A stretch of DNA of 64,000 nucleotides from Spirosoma oryzae. GTDB lineage: Bacteria; Bacteroidota; Bacteroidia; Cytophagales; Spirosomataceae. Below, in pieces: positions 1 through 8,939 of the stretch. The notes beneath the pieces are model-generated. The model worked only from the letters and a program-made list of their open reading frames with translations, was not told the origin of the DNA and made no database searches. The stretch covers positions 124,001 to 188,000 of the forward strand of contig NZ_PVTE01000012.1 in the NCBI RefSeq assembly GCF_003002825.1, given 5' to 3'. A program made the translations under genes and the position numbers. How positions within the stretch are numbered: position 1 is the first letter of the stretch; each line of letters opens with the position of its first letter.

Positions 1-3000
1 AACCGCTACCGTAGCGCTACCGTTGTTACCGCCGTTGCCACTTACATTGGTCTGGCTGCTGCCCTTGCCGTCGGCTGCCAGCGCATCGGGCTGAGTGATA
101 ATGAAACTCTGAGTTGTCTGACAGGAATTAGCATCGGTGACAGTCACTGTATAGGTGCCTGCTACTAAGCCTGTAGCCGTGGCAGTCGTACCGCCTGAAG
201 GCGACCAACTGTAGCTGTAGCTACCCGTTCCTCCGCTAACCGACACCGTGGCGCTACCGTTGTTACCGCCATTACCACTCACGTTAGTCTGCCCACCAGT
301 ACCCGCTACTAGCGCGGCTGACTGGTCAACTGTAATCATACGTGTAGCCATACACCCGTTGGCCGCCGTCACCGTTACCGAATAAGTACCAGCCGTGCTG
401 ACACTGGCCGTATTGCCGTTCGCAATCTGATTTGCACCCGTAGAGAAGCGATAGCTGCTTCCACCCGAAGCCGTCAGGAGTACACTGGCCTTGTTACAGC
501 TCAACAGGCCATCGCCTGTCAGCGTAATTACTGGGACCTGCTGATCGTCGACAACCGTGTTGTACGCTATTGCGGTACAGCCATTGGCGGCTGTTACTGT
601 CACACTGTAGGTACCTGCCGTGGCCACCGTCGCCGTGTTGCCATTCGCAACCTGATCGGCACCCTGACTAAAGCGGTAACTTCCCTTGCCTGTGGCAGTC
701 AGTGTGACAACGTTGTTAGCGCAGGTTATCGGACCACTATTACTCAGTTCAGCCGTTGGTACTGTCTGGTCACCGATTACAGTAGTGGTAGCGACAGCGG
801 TACAGCCGTTGACAGCCGTGACGGTTACCGAATAGATTCCGGCCTCCTGAACCGTAGCGGTATTCTCACCCAGTGCGGTAGTTCCTGTGCTGAACTGATA
901 CGTTTTACCTCCGCTGGCGGTGAGTAACACCGTTGGCCGATCACAGGTCAACGGCCCGTTGTCGGTCAGCCCGGCTGTTGGTGCTGTCTGGTCGCCGGTC
1001 ACAACGACTTGTTGGGTCGCCGTGCAGCCGTTTGCCGCTTTTGCTTTTACTGAATAGGTACCCGGTTTCGTTACGATAGCGGTATTATCCTGCTGTGCAT
1101 CTACTCCGCCGTCGAATTGATACGAAACGCCACCCGTAGCCGTCAACGTAACGCTGGTCTTCATACAACTCAGCGATCCATCACTCGTCAGCACGACAGT
1201 GGTCACCTCCTGATCTACTTCGACTTTGGTTTCTGCCGTAGCTTTACAGCCGTAATCGTCGGTGAGCGTCACCGAATAAACACCCGCAGCGTTGACAGTA
1301 GTAGTACCAAACGACGCATTCGAATCGACCAGACCGGGGCCACTGTATGCGTAGCTGATCTTTCCGCAGTACGTTTCAGAAACCATTGGGCTGGCTGTCA
1401 GCGTAACCGCTGAGTTAGCGCAGGTAAGTGGCCCGTCGTTGGTTAGCGTTACCTGCGGAGTTGAGGTGAAGGCTAAAACCGTTACCTTATCCGTTGCCAC
1501 GCAGCCGTCGGCCGTCGTTACCGTCACAGTGTACTCACCTTCTTTATTGACGGTAAATTCCCCGGTTTTACTTGTCTGTCCATCACTCAGTGCGTAGCTG
1601 GCACCGCCCGTTGCCGTCAGTGTTACGGTTGGTTCTTTACAGCTAATAGACCCGCTGGCAGACAGTGTAGCATCCGCAATTGTCAGCGTACCATCGATGT
1701 ACTTAATTGCGTAGTTGTCGCTTTCAGCATCTGTAACAGTGATTGGATAGTTACCCGCTTGTGATTCCGCCGTAGCCGTCGTTGTAACAGTCGGCCGTTT
1801 TAGCAGATTCAACGCTGTCTCATCCTTCACAAACCCAGTGTAGGTCAATGTCAGCTTTGGCAGATCACTACCGCTCTTACACTGATTGTCGGCCTGAATC
1901 GTCAGCGGGGCGGGTTTAACAACCAGGGTTTGTTTGACGCTGGTAGCAGCGGCATAACTACCGTTGCCTTGCTGAGCCGCCGTAAACTCGACCGTACCAG
2001 CCTTGATGATCTGGACATTACCAGCGGCATCGACCGTCGCTACCGCCGGATTACCCGACTCGTAGCTAATCGACAATCCCGACGAAGCAATAGCACCGAG
2101 ATTGAACGCTGCGTCTCCGTAAATCTTCGCTGAAATCGCATTGAACGTAATCGTTTGACCACCCTGATTACGGGTAACTGTCAGCGTATACGTTTTAGTG
2201 GTTCCGTCCTGAGCAGTCACCTCGATCGTAATCGTATTACTGCCTATCGTTAACGGCACATTGACTGTTGACTGATTCGTTACGGACTTGCCGTTAATTT
2301 TCACCGTAGCGTTAATATCGACGGTCGGCGTCAGAACAATGCTCTCCGTAGCATACTCAACGCTTGCCGAATACATCAGCGTACCTGATGCAAATGCAGG
2401 CGTCAGCGAACCTCCGCTAACAACCAGGTTACTCATGCTATTGTCACTGGAAGCAGCAGGCTGCGTCAGCGTATAGGTCAGTGTTTTCTCGCACTTGTTG
2501 TTGTCAGTTACGGTCACCGTGTACGTACCCGCCGACAAGCCGGTCGCCGTTGCCCCGGTCCCGCCCGACGACCACAGGTAAGTATACGGTGCAGTTCCGC
2601 CACTGACCGATGCCGTTGCCGAGCCATTGGCCAGGCCATAGGCTGATGGGTTAGTTTGTGAATCCGTTATGACGAGCGCGTCAGGCTGGGTGATTGTGAA
2701 GTTATGTGTAGCTAGGCAGCCGTTCCCGTCAGTTACTGTGACGCTATATTTCCCGGCCAACAAGCCAGTAACGGTTTCGCCTTTTCCAACCGACGGTGAC
2801 CAACCGTAGCTGTAGCTACCTGTTCCACCATTGACCGATACTGTTGCACTACCGTTGCTACCGCCGAAACAACTTACCTCGGTCTGTGTTGCAGCGGTAA
2901 TCGCTACGGCCGTTGCAGGCTGATTAATAATAAAGTCGCTCGCAATAGCGCAGCCATTTGCATCGGTGATCGTTACTGAGTACTTGCCTGCCGTTAATCC

Positions 3001-4164
3001 TGACCGGTCTTCGGTAGTAGCGTCATCGCTCCAGCTGAACGTATAAGGTGCGGTACCGCCACTAGGTGTCAGATCAATCGAGCCATTACTGCCCCCCAAA
3101 CAGCTAACATCTGTCGTCGTACCAGTAGCGCCAACAGCTTCAGTTGGCTGCAAAATGGTATAATCTTGTGTAGCCTTGCAACCTTGAGCATCGGTTACGG
3201 TGAGTGAGTAAGTGCCCGGTTTTAAGCTGCTAATGGAATTTACATCGCCAGCATTTGTCGACCATGCATACTTGTAAGGTGCGATGCCACTCCTGACACT
3301 TGCGGAAGCCGATCCATTGCTACCCCCAAAGCAGCTGACGTCTGTTTGTGACGGTGTGATAATGGGCGAATAGTTACCCAGTTTTCCAGTAAACTTGTTT
3401 GGGCCATAATCCTTCAGCTCGTCCATACAGTTAATACCCGCATCAATCGGATAGTACGCATGTATTCCAGCCGCAGTTGGCGATATGGGCGCATTCATAT
3501 TATTCTGAATTTCCTGCTGCGTCCGCTCGACATTCCAGACTCGTAGTTCATCGAAGGCTCCCTTGAATAGTTCTAGCTCGAAAAGTGGATGCCCCTCGTC
3601 TTCAGCTGTACCAATCTTGAAGTCCAGATTTTCTACGCTAGTATTAATCGCATTATTAGTGAATCCTATTGAATTACCGTCGATGAAAATTTCAGTATTG
3701 GTTTCACCCATCACAAAAGCTACGTGATACCAAGTACCAGTAACAAAATTAAAAGGCAGCGTATTGTAACCGTACCCATTGTACAACCCAATGGCTCTTA
3801 GGTTGTTATTGATGTGGAAACTGTACCGCGTAGTTGTCGCTCCACCAACAATTCGCGCTGCGACAATGCAAGGGTTGGCTCTTCGAGTACCAGCCCCCCA
3901 GTCAGGGCGTAACCACAATTCGATTGTACCAGTACTAAAGTCCATACCCTGCTTGAAGGGTACTCGAGCATACTGATTTGTCCCGTTGAACACCAACGGA
4001 TTAATTGGGAGTCCTATTGGTCCATTAATTCCTCTGTTACTCGACAACCCTGCGTATCGGGCAGGAGTTGAATGAACGGATGGTCTTGGCTTGGCCAGTA
4101 CGCTAACTGATACCAGCAACATCCACCACAGGAGGTAATAACTCCGTTTGTAGACAAACAGCAT
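1..4164 (-). CDS. Giant LamG/SprB-repeat surface adhesin, 3' end outside window
   Basis: This open frame has no stop from its ATG at 4164 to the left edge, so at least 1388 residues are present and the C-terminus is missing. Residues 1-25 look like a signal peptide. Residues about 59-240 form a LamG/concanavalin-like domain ending in the typical DELRVWN segment. SprB-type repeats (core VSCFGGSNGSA) cover about 275-569. A cadherin-like domain (570-670), a bacterial Ig-like domain (671-748), an MBG-like domain (749-827) and a run of Ig/PKD-like repeats with the motif LTATGG follow, then SprB repeats resume from about 1285. SprB repeats are known from type IX-secreted gliding adhesins, so I infer a surface-exposed adhesin. 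The expected C-terminal sorting domain would lie off the window. Domain boundaries are by eye. Confidence 0.85.
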   Translation of the reverse strand, partial: MLFVYKRSYYLLWWMLLVSVSVLAKPRPSVHSTPARYAGLSSNRGINGPIGLPINPLVFNGTNQYARVPFKQGMDFSTGTIELWLRPDWGAGTRRANPCIVAARIVGGATTTRYSFHINNNLRAIGLYNGYGYNTLPFNFVTGTWYHVAFVMGETNTEIFIDGNSIGFTNNAINTSVENLDFKIGTAEDEGHPLFELELFKGAFDELRVWNVERTQQEIQNNMNAPISPTAAGIHAYYPIDAGINCMDELKDYGPNKFTGKLGNYSPIITPSQTDVSCFGGSNGSASASVRSGIAPYKYAWSTNAGDVNSISSLKPGTYSLTVTDAQGCKATQDYTILQPTEAVGATGTTTDVSCLGGSNGSIDLTPSGGTAPYTFSWSDDATTEDRSGLTAGKYSVTITDANGCAIASDFIINQPATAVAITAATQTEVSCFGGSNGSATVSVNGGTGSYSYGWSPSVGKGETVTGLLAGKYSVTVTDGNGCLATHNFTITQPDALVITDSQTNPSAYGLANGSATASVSGGTAPYTYLWSSGGTGATATGLSAGTYTVTVTDNNKCEKTLTYTLTQPAASSDNSMSNLVVSGGSLTPAFASGTLMYSASVEYATESIVLTPTVDINATVKINGKSVTNQSTVNVPLTIGSNTITIEVTAQDGTTKTYTLTVTRNQGGQTITFNAISAKIYGDAAFNLGAIASSGLSISYESGNPAVATVDAAGNVQIIKAGTVEFTAAQQGNGSYAAATSVKQTLVVKPAPLTIQADNQCKSGSDLPKLTLTYTGFVKDETALNLLKRPTVTTTATAESQAGNYPITVTDAESDNYAIKYIDGTLTIADATLSASGSISCKEPTVTLTATGGASYALSDGQTSKTGEFTVNKEGEYTVTVTTADGCVATDKVTVLAFTSTPQVTLTNDGPLTCANSAVTLTASPMVSETYCGKISYAYSGPGLVDSNASFGTTTVNAAGVYSVTLTDDYGCKATAETKVEVDQEVTTVVLTSDGSLSCMKTSVTLTATGGVSYQFDGGVDAQQDNTAIVTKPGTYSVKAKAANGCTATQQVVVTGDQTAPTAGLTDNGPLTCDRPTVLLTASGGKTYQFSTGTTALGENTATVQEAGIYSVTVTAVNGCTAVATTTVIGDQTVPTAELSNSGPITCANNVVTLTATGKGSYRFSQGADQVANGNTATVATAGTYSVTVTAANGCTAIAYNTVVDDQQVPVITLTGDGLLSCNKASVLLTASGGSSYRFSTGANQIANGNTASVSTAGTYSVTVTAANGCMATRMITVDQSAALVAGTGGQTNVSGNGGNNGSATVSVSGGTGSYSYSWSPSGGTTATATGLVAGTYTVTVTDANSCQTTQSFIITQPDALAADGKGSSQTNVSGNGGNNGSATVAV

Positions 4165-4548
4165 AAGGGAGATGATAAGTGGAAAAATGAGTAGACTCAG
4201 TAACTAGTACTGTATCTGGATACGCATCGTAACAGAAGAGAAAACCATACTTACCATTACGTGTACAAATCCACACTAGCTACTTTTCAGTATACAATTA
4301 CCCAATAAGTGTGCCCCTTGTGTTTATTTATATTACTTAATAGTAACTTTTAAAATAACAATACTTACTTAATTCAATATATTAATCTATCAGACAGTGA
4401 GTTATAAGCAATTTTGTATACCATCACTGGCACATAAATATATATTATTTTCACTAATCCGACTTTTTTGGCACATCGATTTAACCCGGTGACGTACCCT
4501 TGTATAATCAGTCGTAATAGTAGCTAACCCGCCTTGACTGACTGCCTT
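4165..4548. other. AT-rich intergenic region, divergent promoters expected
   Basis: No gene is supported here. The stretch is clearly more AT-rich than the neighbouring genes, with many runs of T and A between about 4300 and 4470. It separates the minus-strand adhesin from the plus-strand gene starting at 4549, so both promoters should lie in it. I could not assign a convincing Bacteroidota -33/-7 pair. Confidence 0.5.
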
Positions 4549-5004
4549 ATGTACTCGCTGATCGTTACGCCACTTGGTATTGACTTAGCCACCGATATGC
4601 TGATTGCCGAAATTCGCCGGTCGTTGCCCGACAGCCGGTCGACGGTTCGCTGGTCAGACGTTAATCAGTGGATCAGTGCATTCGCTTATCAGCAGCAGGC
4701 AGACGGTGTAAGCGGATACCGGCTGGTCAGTGCCTGTCAGCAGCAGGCTACCGATTTTATGGCAACGCTCCCGCTGGCATCACTCAACAATCCGCTCTCT
4801 GTGGGCTGGCTTTCCTGTCAGGTCGTGCGCTCGCTGCTACTGGCGAGTGGCGGTTATGAACTGGATTCTGTCGAGCGCGACTGGCACGGGGCTTATTATC
4901 GGCCACTGCTGGCTTATCTGCAACGCTATGACCGAGCCGTTACCCGTTCGGCAACCAAATCAGTGTCGCTGCCCATGCCCTTCCTGATCTGGTCAGACAA
5001 TTAG
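4549..5004 (+). CDS. Hypothetical protein, 151 aa
   Basis: I do not recognise this protein. The frame could begin at a TTG at 4534, but the ATG at 4549 (MYSLIVTPLG) is preferred. It has no signal peptide or clear membrane helix. Its middle is rich in Q, S and A, and it has a conserved-looking aromatic segment near the end (DWHGAYYRPLLAYLQRYD). Codon use matches the neighbouring genes, which supports a real gene. It is followed by a short hairpin at 5060-5077 and then fadD in the same direction. Confidence 0.55.
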   Translation: MYSLIVTPLGIDLATDMLIAEIRRSLPDSRSTVRWSDVNQWISAFAYQQQADGVSGYRLVSACQQQATDFMATLPLASLNNPLSVGWLSCQVVRSLLLASGGYELDSVERDWHGAYYRPLLAYLQRYDRAVTRSATKSVSLPMPFLIWSDN

Positions 5005-5059
5005 GACTGATTATCAATCCATTCAGAGAACTATCTATTCTATAACCGATTGATCGCAG

Positions 5060-5077
5060 GTCAGGCAATAGCCTGAC
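5060..5077 (+). terminator. Small hairpin after the 151-aa gene
   Basis: GTCAGGC and GCCTGAC form a perfect 7-bp stem with an AATA loop, followed by TTGTTTCGTT. It lies between the stop at 5004 and fadD. The trailing T run is interrupted, so termination is only likely. Confidence 0.45.
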
Positions 5078-5175
5078 TTGTTTCGTTATAGGTATTAATC
5101 GGTATATTGACGCGGGAAAAAGCAGTTTTTTCTTTTTTTCGTTTTATTTTTGTTATATATCATTCTGATGCGCGT

Positions 5176-6879
5176 ATGGAAACGCCCGTAACTGTCCCGA
5201 CTCGCCCCTGGCTCCGTTTTTACCCCAAAGGCGTACCGCACGAGATCGACGCTGATCAGTATACGTCGCTGGCTACCTTGATGGAAGACGGCTTTCAGCG
5301 GTTCGCCGACCGGCCCGCGTATGCCTGTATGGGTAAGCAGATTACGTTCAGCGAGTTGGACATGCTCTCAAAGCAGTTCGCGTCCTTTCTGCAAAACGAT
5401 CTGAAACTGCTCCGGGGCGATCGCATCGCTATTCAGATGCCGAACACGCTTCAGTATCCAATTGCCATGTTCGGGGCGCTGCGGGCCGGAATGGTCGTGG
5501 TCAATACAAACCCGCTGTATACGCCCCGCGAGATGCAGCATCAGTTCAAAGATTCGGGGGCAAAGGCCATCGTTATCCTGGCCAATTTTGCGGCTAACCT
5601 GGAGAAAATTATCGACCGTACCGACATCAAGCACGTAATCGTTACCGAACTGGGCGATCTGCTCGGCTTTCCTAAAAAGCAGTTGGTCAACGCGGTTGTG
5701 AGATACGTGAAGAAGTTGGTTCCGTCGTATTACCTGCCCGACGCGGTCTCGTTCAACTCCGCCCTTGACCGGGGCAAGCGGCAACCGTTCAAGTCGGTCG
5801 ACGTTCGAAACAATGAACTCGCGTTTATCCAGTATACCGGCGGTACGACGGGCGTTTCGAAAGGAGCCATGCTGACGCACCGGAACATCCTGTCGAACGT
5901 TGCCTGTCAATACGAGTGGATGAAACCGGCCGGTGTCCCCGACGGTACGGGGCTAATGGTTGCTGCGCTGCCACTCTACCACGTGTATGCCCTGACGACC
6001 AACGCACTGGGTGCGCTGCGAAGCGGCTCGATGAATCTGCTCATCACCAATCCGCGCGACATGAACGCCTTTGTCGATGAGTTGAAGAAGTATACAATTA
6101 CGGGCTTTACGGGTGTCAACACCTTGTACAATGGCCTGCTAAATCACCCCCGTATCGCTGAGGTCGACTTCAGCGCGCTGCGCATTACCTCGGCGGGGGG
6201 CATGGCGCTGCAAACCGCAGTGGCTGAACGCTGGACCAAGCTGACGGGAAATACGCCCTGCGAAGGATACGGCTTGACGGAAACCTCGCCCGTTCTTTCT
6301 TCCAACCCTGTCGACGGGTCGGTACGGGTTGGTACGATCGGTATACCCTGGCCCAGCACCGACATGAAAGTGATTCTGGACGATGGTACCGATGCGCCGG
6401 TAGGCGAACCAGGTGAAATCGTTGCCAAAGGGCCGCAGGTGTTCATCGGCTATTACAAGCGCCCGGACGAAACCGAGAAAGCCATGGTCGACGGCTGGTT
6501 CAAAACCGGCGACATTGCCACGATGGATAACGACGGCTTTTTCCGCATCGTTGACCGCAAGAAAGATATGATTCTGGTATCGGGCTTCAACGTATACCCC
6601 AATGAGATCGAAGACGTTGTCGCGATGTGCCCCGGTGTAGGTGAGGTTGCCTGCATTGGCGTCCCGAATCAGCATTCCAACGAGGTAGTCAAGGTGTTCA
6701 TCGTCAAAAAGGACGAGAGTCTGACCGAAGATGCCGTCAAAGCATACTGCCGCGAAAACCTGACGGCTTATAAAGTCCCCAAGCAGATCGAGTTCCGGGC
6801 GGAACTCCCTAAAACCAACGTCGGCAAAATCCTGCGCCGATCGCTGCGCGAGGAAGAACTAGCGAAGCAGAGCAAATAG
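5176..6879 (+). CDS. fadD: Long-chain fatty acid-CoA ligase
   Basis: This ANL-superfamily adenylating enzyme activates fatty acids to acyl-CoA for degradation or lipid synthesis. From the ATG at 5176 it has 567 residues, the usual length for FadD. The frame extends 23 codons upstream to a TTG at 5107, but that extension (FSFFRFIFVIYH) looks like untranslated leader. The phosphate-binding motif YTGGTTGVSKG is at about 220-230, GYGLTE at about 364, the TGD motif near 444, and the catalytic lysine in NVGKILRR at about 551. All core motifs are intact. It is followed by a long hairpin and a convergent oxidoreductase gene. Confidence 0.92.
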   Translation: METPVTVPTRPWLRFYPKGVPHEIDADQYTSLATLMEDGFQRFADRPAYACMGKQITFSELDMLSKQFASFLQNDLKLLRGDRIAIQMPNTLQYPIAMFGALRAGMVVVNTNPLYTPREMQHQFKDSGAKAIVILANFAANLEKIIDRTDIKHVIVTELGDLLGFPKKQLVNAVVRYVKKLVPSYYLPDAVSFNSALDRGKRQPFKSVDVRNNELAFIQYTGGTTGVSKGAMLTHRNILSNVACQYEWMKPAGVPDGTGLMVAALPLYHVYALTTNALGALRSGSMNLLITNPRDMNAFVDELKKYTITGFTGVNTLYNGLLNHPRIAEVDFSALRITSAGGMALQTAVAERWTKLTGNTPCEGYGLTETSPVLSSNPVDGSVRVGTIGIPWPSTDMKVILDDGTDAPVGEPGEIVAKGPQVFIGYYKRPDETEKAMVDGWFKTGDIATMDNDGFFRIVDRKKDMILVSGFNVYPNEIEDVVAMCPGVGEVACIGVPNQHSNEVVKVFIVKKDESLTEDAVKAYCRENLTAYKVPKQIEFRAELPKTNVGKILRRSLREEELAKQSK

Positions 6880-6888
6880 AATTTAAGA

Positions 6889-6960
6889 AGAAAGAGAAAA
6901 GACGTGTGAAGAAAGACTGGATTGCGCCAGCCTCTTTCTTCTTACGTCTTTTCTCTTTCT
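6889..6960. terminator. Long purine/pyrimidine inverted repeat between convergent genes
   Basis: A perfect 17-bp inverted repeat (6889-6905 with 6944-6960) lies 10 bp after the fadD stop and 22 bp before the stop of the convergent oxidoreductase gene. The inner part also pairs imperfectly (GAAGAAAGA with TCTTTCTTC). The arms are built from stuttered GAAAGA-like words. It probably acts as a bidirectional terminator. Confidence 0.6.
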
Positions 6961-6982
6961 GCTATCCTCTTTCCTCCCCTTC

Positions 6983-8575
6983 CTACTTTCCCAACTCCGC
7001 CTTCCAGTCTACTCCCTGCCGAATCGTTTCGACGGATGGTAGTTTGTCGGCCTGCATTAGCTCGCGAATGGCGATAATCTCTTTGTCGCGTTTTAGACCA
7101 GCGACAGCTTTGACGTTCCCGTCCTGCACGTAAAAAGCCAGGAAACTGTCGTCCTGCTCCGGATTACCATCAAAAATGACGTCATCAATTTTCTCGGCGT
7201 GACCGATGTAATTGATGCGCTTCCCCTGCTGATTCGACCAGAAAAACGGAACCTCGTTATAGACAACCCCATTGCCAGCCATGTTCATACCGGCGGTGTA
7301 GCCCTGCTGTCCGGCGACTTTCCAGTGTTCGATACGTTGTGTACCATCGGCTGTCGGGTAGGTAGCAATATCGCCGGCAACGAACAGACCGTCAGCGATC
7401 TGTAGCGTTTCGTCAGCGCGTAGGCTCCCGTCCTTCTCCCGATCGATACCTTTCACAAAGTCGGTATTGGGTTTTACGCCCAGGCCCAGCAGGACAGCAT
7501 CGGCAGCCAGCCGTTCGCCGTTATCGAGCACGACGGCCTCAACAGTATCGCTACCTTCCAGTGCCTTTACGTTCCGGCCGAGGTGAAAGGTGATGCCTTC
7601 TTTCTCGTGCCAGCCCTGAATGACCTTGCCCACGCGCTCGCCCAGAATTTTTTCGAACGGCACTGCCTCCATCCCGACAACGTCGACGCTGCTACCCAGT
7701 TTGCGTAAACTCATGGCGGCTTCTAGCCCGATAAATGAGCTACCGATAATGACGATGCGCTTGCCTTCTTTGCCCAGTTCGCGCAGTTGCTGACTATCGG
7801 TCAGACTACGCAACACCTGAACGCCTTTCAGGTCGACGCCGGGTACGGGTAGTTTGTTGGGTTTTCCCCCCGAACAGATCAGGGCTTTGTCGTAAGCAAT
7901 CCGCTCAGTTGCCTGCCCCTCGCCCCCGCTGACTTCAATTTCTTTCGTCTGCGGGTCAAGGCTTGTTACCCGCTGCCCCGTCCGAATGTCAATACCGTAG
8001 TCGGCGTAGAAGTCGGGCGAGCGAAGCGGCATCCACTCGTCGGGGGCTTTGTCCTGCAAGTAATCTTTTGAGCAGTTGGGTCGGTCGTACGGCGCGTGGT
8101 CACTACTCGTCAGCATCAGGATATTCCCCGTAAAGCCACCCTCGCGCATCGCTTCGGCCGCGAACGCACCGGCTCCCCCCGCCCCGATGATGACGCAGGT
8201 AGTTGTATTAGCCGGGTCGGGCGTAGCCATCGGGTTTTCCATACTTTCCTTGTCGGTCGTGAGCCGCACCATGACCTGATCGCCTTCGATACGGACTTCG
8301 TGCGTCGGTAACCCGTTCAGCGCGGGCGCTTCCAGCCGATGCCCATTGCGTACGTCGAAACAGGCATTGTGCCAGGGACAAACCAGCCGATTACCATGTA
8401 GCATGCCTTTCGAAAGTGGTGCCTGATAATGCGTGCATTTAGGATAGAGCGCGTAGTATTGCCCATCGACGCGGGCCAGGAGAACATCCGTATCGCCCAC
8501 CCGAACGTCTTTCAACTCGCCGTCTTTCAGATCGTCGACCTTGCATACGGCTTCTTCTGTGTAATCGGTCAGCAT
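6983..8575 (-). CDS. Rieske [2Fe-2S] plus FAD/NAD(P) pyridine nucleotide-disulfide oxidoreductase
   Basis: This 530-residue fusion has an N-terminal Rieske domain (C47, H49, C66, H69 in CTH and CPWH) followed by an FAD-dependent reductase. The FAD motif GAGGAG is at 131-136, and the NAD(P) motif around 274-285 reads IVIIGSSFIGLEA. The layout is that of AIFM3/ferredoxin-reductase-like proteins, which pass electrons from NAD(P)H to a redox partner. The natural partner is not visible here. No signal peptide is present, so it is probably cytoplasmic. A perfect hairpin sits 5 bases before the ATG, which may limit translation. Family assignment is firm; substrate is unknown. Confidence 0.88.
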   Translation of the reverse strand: MLTDYTEEAVCKVDDLKDGELKDVRVGDTDVLLARVDGQYYALYPKCTHYQAPLSKGMLHGNRLVCPWHNACFDVRNGHRLEAPALNGLPTHEVRIEGDQVMVRLTTDKESMENPMATPDPANTTTCVIIGAGGAGAFAAEAMREGGFTGNILMLTSSDHAPYDRPNCSKDYLQDKAPDEWMPLRSPDFYADYGIDIRTGQRVTSLDPQTKEIEVSGGEGQATERIAYDKALICSGGKPNKLPVPGVDLKGVQVLRSLTDSQQLRELGKEGKRIVIIGSSFIGLEAAMSLRKLGSSVDVVGMEAVPFEKILGERVGKVIQGWHEKEGITFHLGRNVKALEGSDTVEAVVLDNGERLAADAVLLGLGVKPNTDFVKGIDREKDGSLRADETLQIADGLFVAGDIATYPTADGTQRIEHWKVAGQQGYTAGMNMAGNGVVYNEVPFFWSNQQGKRINYIGHAEKIDDVIFDGNPEQDDSFLAFYVQDGNVKAVAGLKRDKEIIAIRELMQADKLPSVETIRQGVDWKAELGK

Positions 8576-8580
8576 AATTT

Positions 8581-8607
8581 CTACAGGTTTCCCCTATAAA
8601 CCTGTAG
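8581..8607 (-). promoter_or_regulatory. Perfect 10-bp hairpin just upstream of the oxidoreductase start
   Basis: CTACAGGTTT (8581-8590) and AAACCTGTAG (8598-8607) form a perfect stem with a 7-base loop. It ends 5 bases before the ATG at 8575 and would occupy the ribosome landing zone of the mRNA. It could also be a dyad operator. The rest of the gap to 8939 shows no gene. Confidence 0.45.
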
Positions 8608-8939
8608 TCACCGTAGATTGATTAGCCCTCGACCTGATTCGTACCTTTTCTGAACGTAATTCGTTCTTTACAAGCAATTTGCCATAAAAAAAGTAAACGG
8701 TCGTTGACCCGCAACGGCTTTGCTGCCAGTGCTGACCGATCTTTAGCTGAGCGACCCTATTCCAAACACGGTATTGCGCAGGCTGGGCTTCAGCGGTCAC
8801 ACGAACAACCATAAACCCGCAAAAGCTTCGCAACATCGTCGGGAGTAGTTCTAGCGAATACTATTGACGACCGGAAAGCGGTCGACTACCACTTTTTTTC
8901 GTACTATCGTTCTCCACTTTACTGACGTACGATTAGTCG
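8608..8939. other. Divergent intergenic region without a gene
   Basis: About 330 bp separate the oxidoreductase (minus) from the beta-lactamase-like gene (plus). The short frames here have no recognisable protein features. The region must hold both promoters. Confidence 0.45.

Noticed and set aside
8594-8836. Small minus-strand frame upstream of the oxidoreductase
   Set aside because: No family features, and its end overlaps the start-proximal hairpin; better explained as leader or promoter DNA.
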